Shown here one piece after another: positions 15,251-16,639 of a stretch of 16,639 nt of DNA. The stretch is taken from assembly GCA_009602725.1 (NCBI GenBank), contig WELB01000467.1, positions 1 to 16,639 on the forward strand. Reading direction: 5' to 3'. The notes under the pieces were generated by a model, which had not been told where the DNA came from, searched no databases, and saw only the letters and a list, made by a program, of their open reading frames with translations. The position numbers and the translations under genes were made by a program. This stretch comes from Spirogloea muscicola (lineage: Eukaryota > Streptophyta > Zygnematophyceae > Spirogloeales > Spirogloeaceae). Numbering within the stretch: position 1 is the stretch's first letter; each line of letters starts with the position of its first letter.

Positions 15251-15794
15251 AGAGCCACTTCACTTCCCAGCACTCGGGAGCTGAACACAAGCAGCGCTTC
15301 CAAATTGACTGGTGGCTGTCTGTAAGGAACCTCGCCCTACACACGCAATGAGGGTGAGCAGTCCTTGTTGAGCTCGGCTGTAGGGGGTTGAGGGACCAAC
15401 CCAATACACATGCAAAGCACTAGCGCATCGGCGCAGCGGAAGACAGGCCTGTGGCGCCGCCGGACGGCGGCTCCACCTCCTGGGCGCAGGCCGGCGCAGC
15501 AGGCCCCGCAGTGGAGTGCGGCGGCGGCTGCGGCGGCGAGCAGCGGCAAGGCTGCTCCTGGGCTTCCATAGTTCGAACTCCTGTCGAGCCTTAAGGCTCT
15601 TCGTGCTTCCCCATGCCACTCCCCCTCCAGGCCGAGAAGCATTTTGTGCACTTGAAACAAACGAGGGCCATATGGCCGAGTACAAAGGCTAGCACATCCC
15701 TACATAACCTTCAGCAAATTGACCCGCTCAGTAACCACGGGTCAAATAAACGTCACCAATCGATGCCTCCAGGGGGTGCGAGCGGGTCGCCTTA
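15251..15794. other. Unassigned stretch with a fragment of a B-type tail
   Basis: At 15293-15320 GCGCTTCCAAATTGACTGGT is the minus-strand B-type tail without its hairpin. The rest, including a GC-rich Ala/Arg-coding stretch on the minus strand (15430-15560), has no recognisable gene. A TTCGAAC at 15572 was examined as a tRNA T-loop and rejected. Confidence 0.4.
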
Positions 15795-15875
15795 CGAAAC
15801 AGAAGCGCGGCCAGATTGACTGGTGGCTGGGAAAGGCCAGCCCAAAGGAATGGACAAGGTCTGAGGGAGCCTACG
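15795..15875 (-). mobile_element. Solo B-type 3'UTR hairpin
   Basis: Minus strand: CAGACCTTGTCCATTCCTTT, hairpin GGGCTGGCCTTTCCCAGCC, tail ACCAGTCAATCTGGCCGCGC. It closely matches the units at 13209-13300. No ORF attached. Confidence 0.65.
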
Positions 15876-16068
15876 GCCCCCCTTGCGGCAGGCCAAAAAA
15901 ACGGGTGGACTCTTGCGAGGGTATTTCAGGACTGCCGGGGCCCCCACCTGGGCGGGCCACTTGCCCGGCAAGCCAGCCCGCCAACTGGCGGGCCTCTCTT
16001 GTCCCCAAAACGGCCGGCCATGTTTTGCCAACAGAGCCGAGTGGCTTAACCGAACGGCTGGTTAGTTA
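15876..16068. other. Unassigned GC-rich stretch with a strong palindrome
   Basis: No gene recognised. Perfect inverted repeat GCCCGCCA (15976-15983), two bases, TGGCGGGC (15986-15993), with further G/C complementary runs just upstream. A GCCGAGTGGCTTAACCGAAC stretch at 16036 resembles a tRNA D-arm, but no tRNA can be folded from it. Confidence 0.35.
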
Positions 16069-16115
16069 CAATGTGAGAGGCCAGCCCAAAAAAATGGAAG
16101 GAGTAAGAGGGGCCT
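16069..16115 (-). mobile_element. Degenerate solo 3'UTR fragment
   Basis: Minus strand: CTTACTCCTTCCATTTTTTT, GGGCTGGCCTCTCACATTG. Only one hairpin arm is kept. Confidence 0.45.
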
Positions 16116-16124
16116 GACGAAGCT

Positions 16125-16596
16125 ATGGGCAGTACCGGGGGGAGGGTGCCGGCAGAGCCCTCGCTTCCAGGCGATGCCTTCGCGGCACTGGCCATTGACG
16201 TACACGGGGCATTTGGCAGTGGCTGGTTGGATCTCCTCCAGCGGCTTGCCCGGGAGGCCATCGAACGGCGGCAGGGTTCGCCAGGCTTCAATGCTGCCGG
16301 CTCCCTCTCGCAGGTCTTTCGGATGAGGCTGGCGGTCTCGCTGCAGCGCTCTTTCTTTCTTTGGCTCATGCGGTCCACGCGCGGGCTGGCCGTGCTATGG
16401 CTGCTGCTTCCGGGTCTCGGCAAAGTGCCGCTTCTCCTGCTCCGAGTTACTCTGATCTGCTGTTGCTCACACGTGGATACTGAGCAGCCATCTGCATCTC
16501 CCTCTGCACCATCTTGCACTTTGTAGTGTAGTCCTTTTTCAGCACCTCTTTCTTTGGCTTTGAACATTGTCCATTCTTTTTGGGTTGGCTTTGCCA
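16125..16596 (+). mobile_element. Truncated retroelement copy with C-terminal tail and A-type 3'UTR
   Basis: GDAFAALAIDVHGAFGSGW, LDLLQRLAREAIERRQG and PGFNAAGSLSQVFRMRLAVS run in one frame. At a TCTTTCTTTCTTT slip site (16351-16363) the frame shifts, continuing as SLAHAVHARAGRAMAAASGS and SYSDLLLLTRGY with TGA at 16481-16483. The hairpin GGGTTGGC-TTT-GCCA (from 16582) lies 99 bp after the stop and is cut inside its second arm by the next copy. Confidence 0.7.
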
Positions 16597-16639
16597 CCCA
16601 GGCTGGGTATGCGGTCGAAGGCGCCGCTCGCGCAAAGGT
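16597..16639 (+). mobile_element. Start of a further truncated retroelement copy, running off the window
   Basis: CCAGGCTGGGTATGCGGT corresponds to the AGYAV codons that also begin the copy at 371. It starts inside the hairpin of the preceding copy, in the same orientation. Confidence 0.5.

Noticed and set aside
15560-15590. TTCGAAC resembling a tRNA T-loop
   Set aside because: The stems do not pair on either strand and no matching D-arm or anticodon arm was found.
16034-16075. tRNA-Ser/Leu-like D-arm (GCCGAGTGGCTTAACCGAAC)
   Set aside because: No acceptor stem, anticodon arm or T-loop can be placed at the right distances.

Overview
The window looks like nuclear DNA of a green alga, probably a chlorophyte and possibly of the Chlamydomonas/Volvox order. 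The evidence is a GC-rich, intron-rich protein gene with GT-AG introns of about 110-200 bp, long hydroxyproline-type Pro/Arg/Ser tracts, and a protein repertoire (folate-receptor-like plus glucose/sorbosone dehydrogenase, and glyoxal/galactose oxidase) familiar from algal extracellular proteins. The assignment rests on family knowledge and style, not on a marker gene.

Layout. Positions 1-3480 and 10870-16639 are dense nests of 5'-truncated copies of one non-LTR retrotransposon family. The copies lie in both orientations, often fused to each other. Most carry only the last part of the ORF, which ends in a motif like SYSDLxLLTRGY-stop, followed by a 3'UTR hairpin (GGGCTGGC-loop-GCCAGCCC) 66-99 bp after the stop. 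The two longest copies (about 11340-12625 minus and 13412-14880 plus) reach back to the C-terminal end of the reverse transcriptase, a CCHC-like knuckle and a restriction-like endonuclease (RLE) domain. All copies are decayed by frameshifts and stops.

The middle holds two convergent genes for secreted oxidoreductases. At 4552-8198 (plus) an eight-exon gene encodes a signal peptide, a folate-receptor-like Cys-rich domain, a GSDH/HIPL beta-propeller and a long Pro-rich tail. It reads almost perfectly but carries a 1-bp deletion, an in-frame TAG and a 1-bp insertion. At 8897-10868 (minus) lies a 5'-truncated glyoxal/galactose-oxidase-like gene with three frame lesions. Its usual Tyr-His copper-ligand pair reads Phe-Gln. 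Upstream of its break point come a GC-rich block and then retroelement remnants.

Most notable structure: retroelement 3' ends repeatedly occur as mirror-image pairs, with both 3' tails pointing outward and the truncated 5' ends fused. They also occur as head-to-tail strings in which a new truncated copy begins straight after the previous 3' tail. One small mirror-image insert is flanked by 93/94-bp direct repeats that look like a long target-site duplication. Together these suggest an RLE-type element that repeatedly re-enters its own 3' junctions, perhaps by reverse transcription primed from both sides of a break. All mechanism statements are inference.
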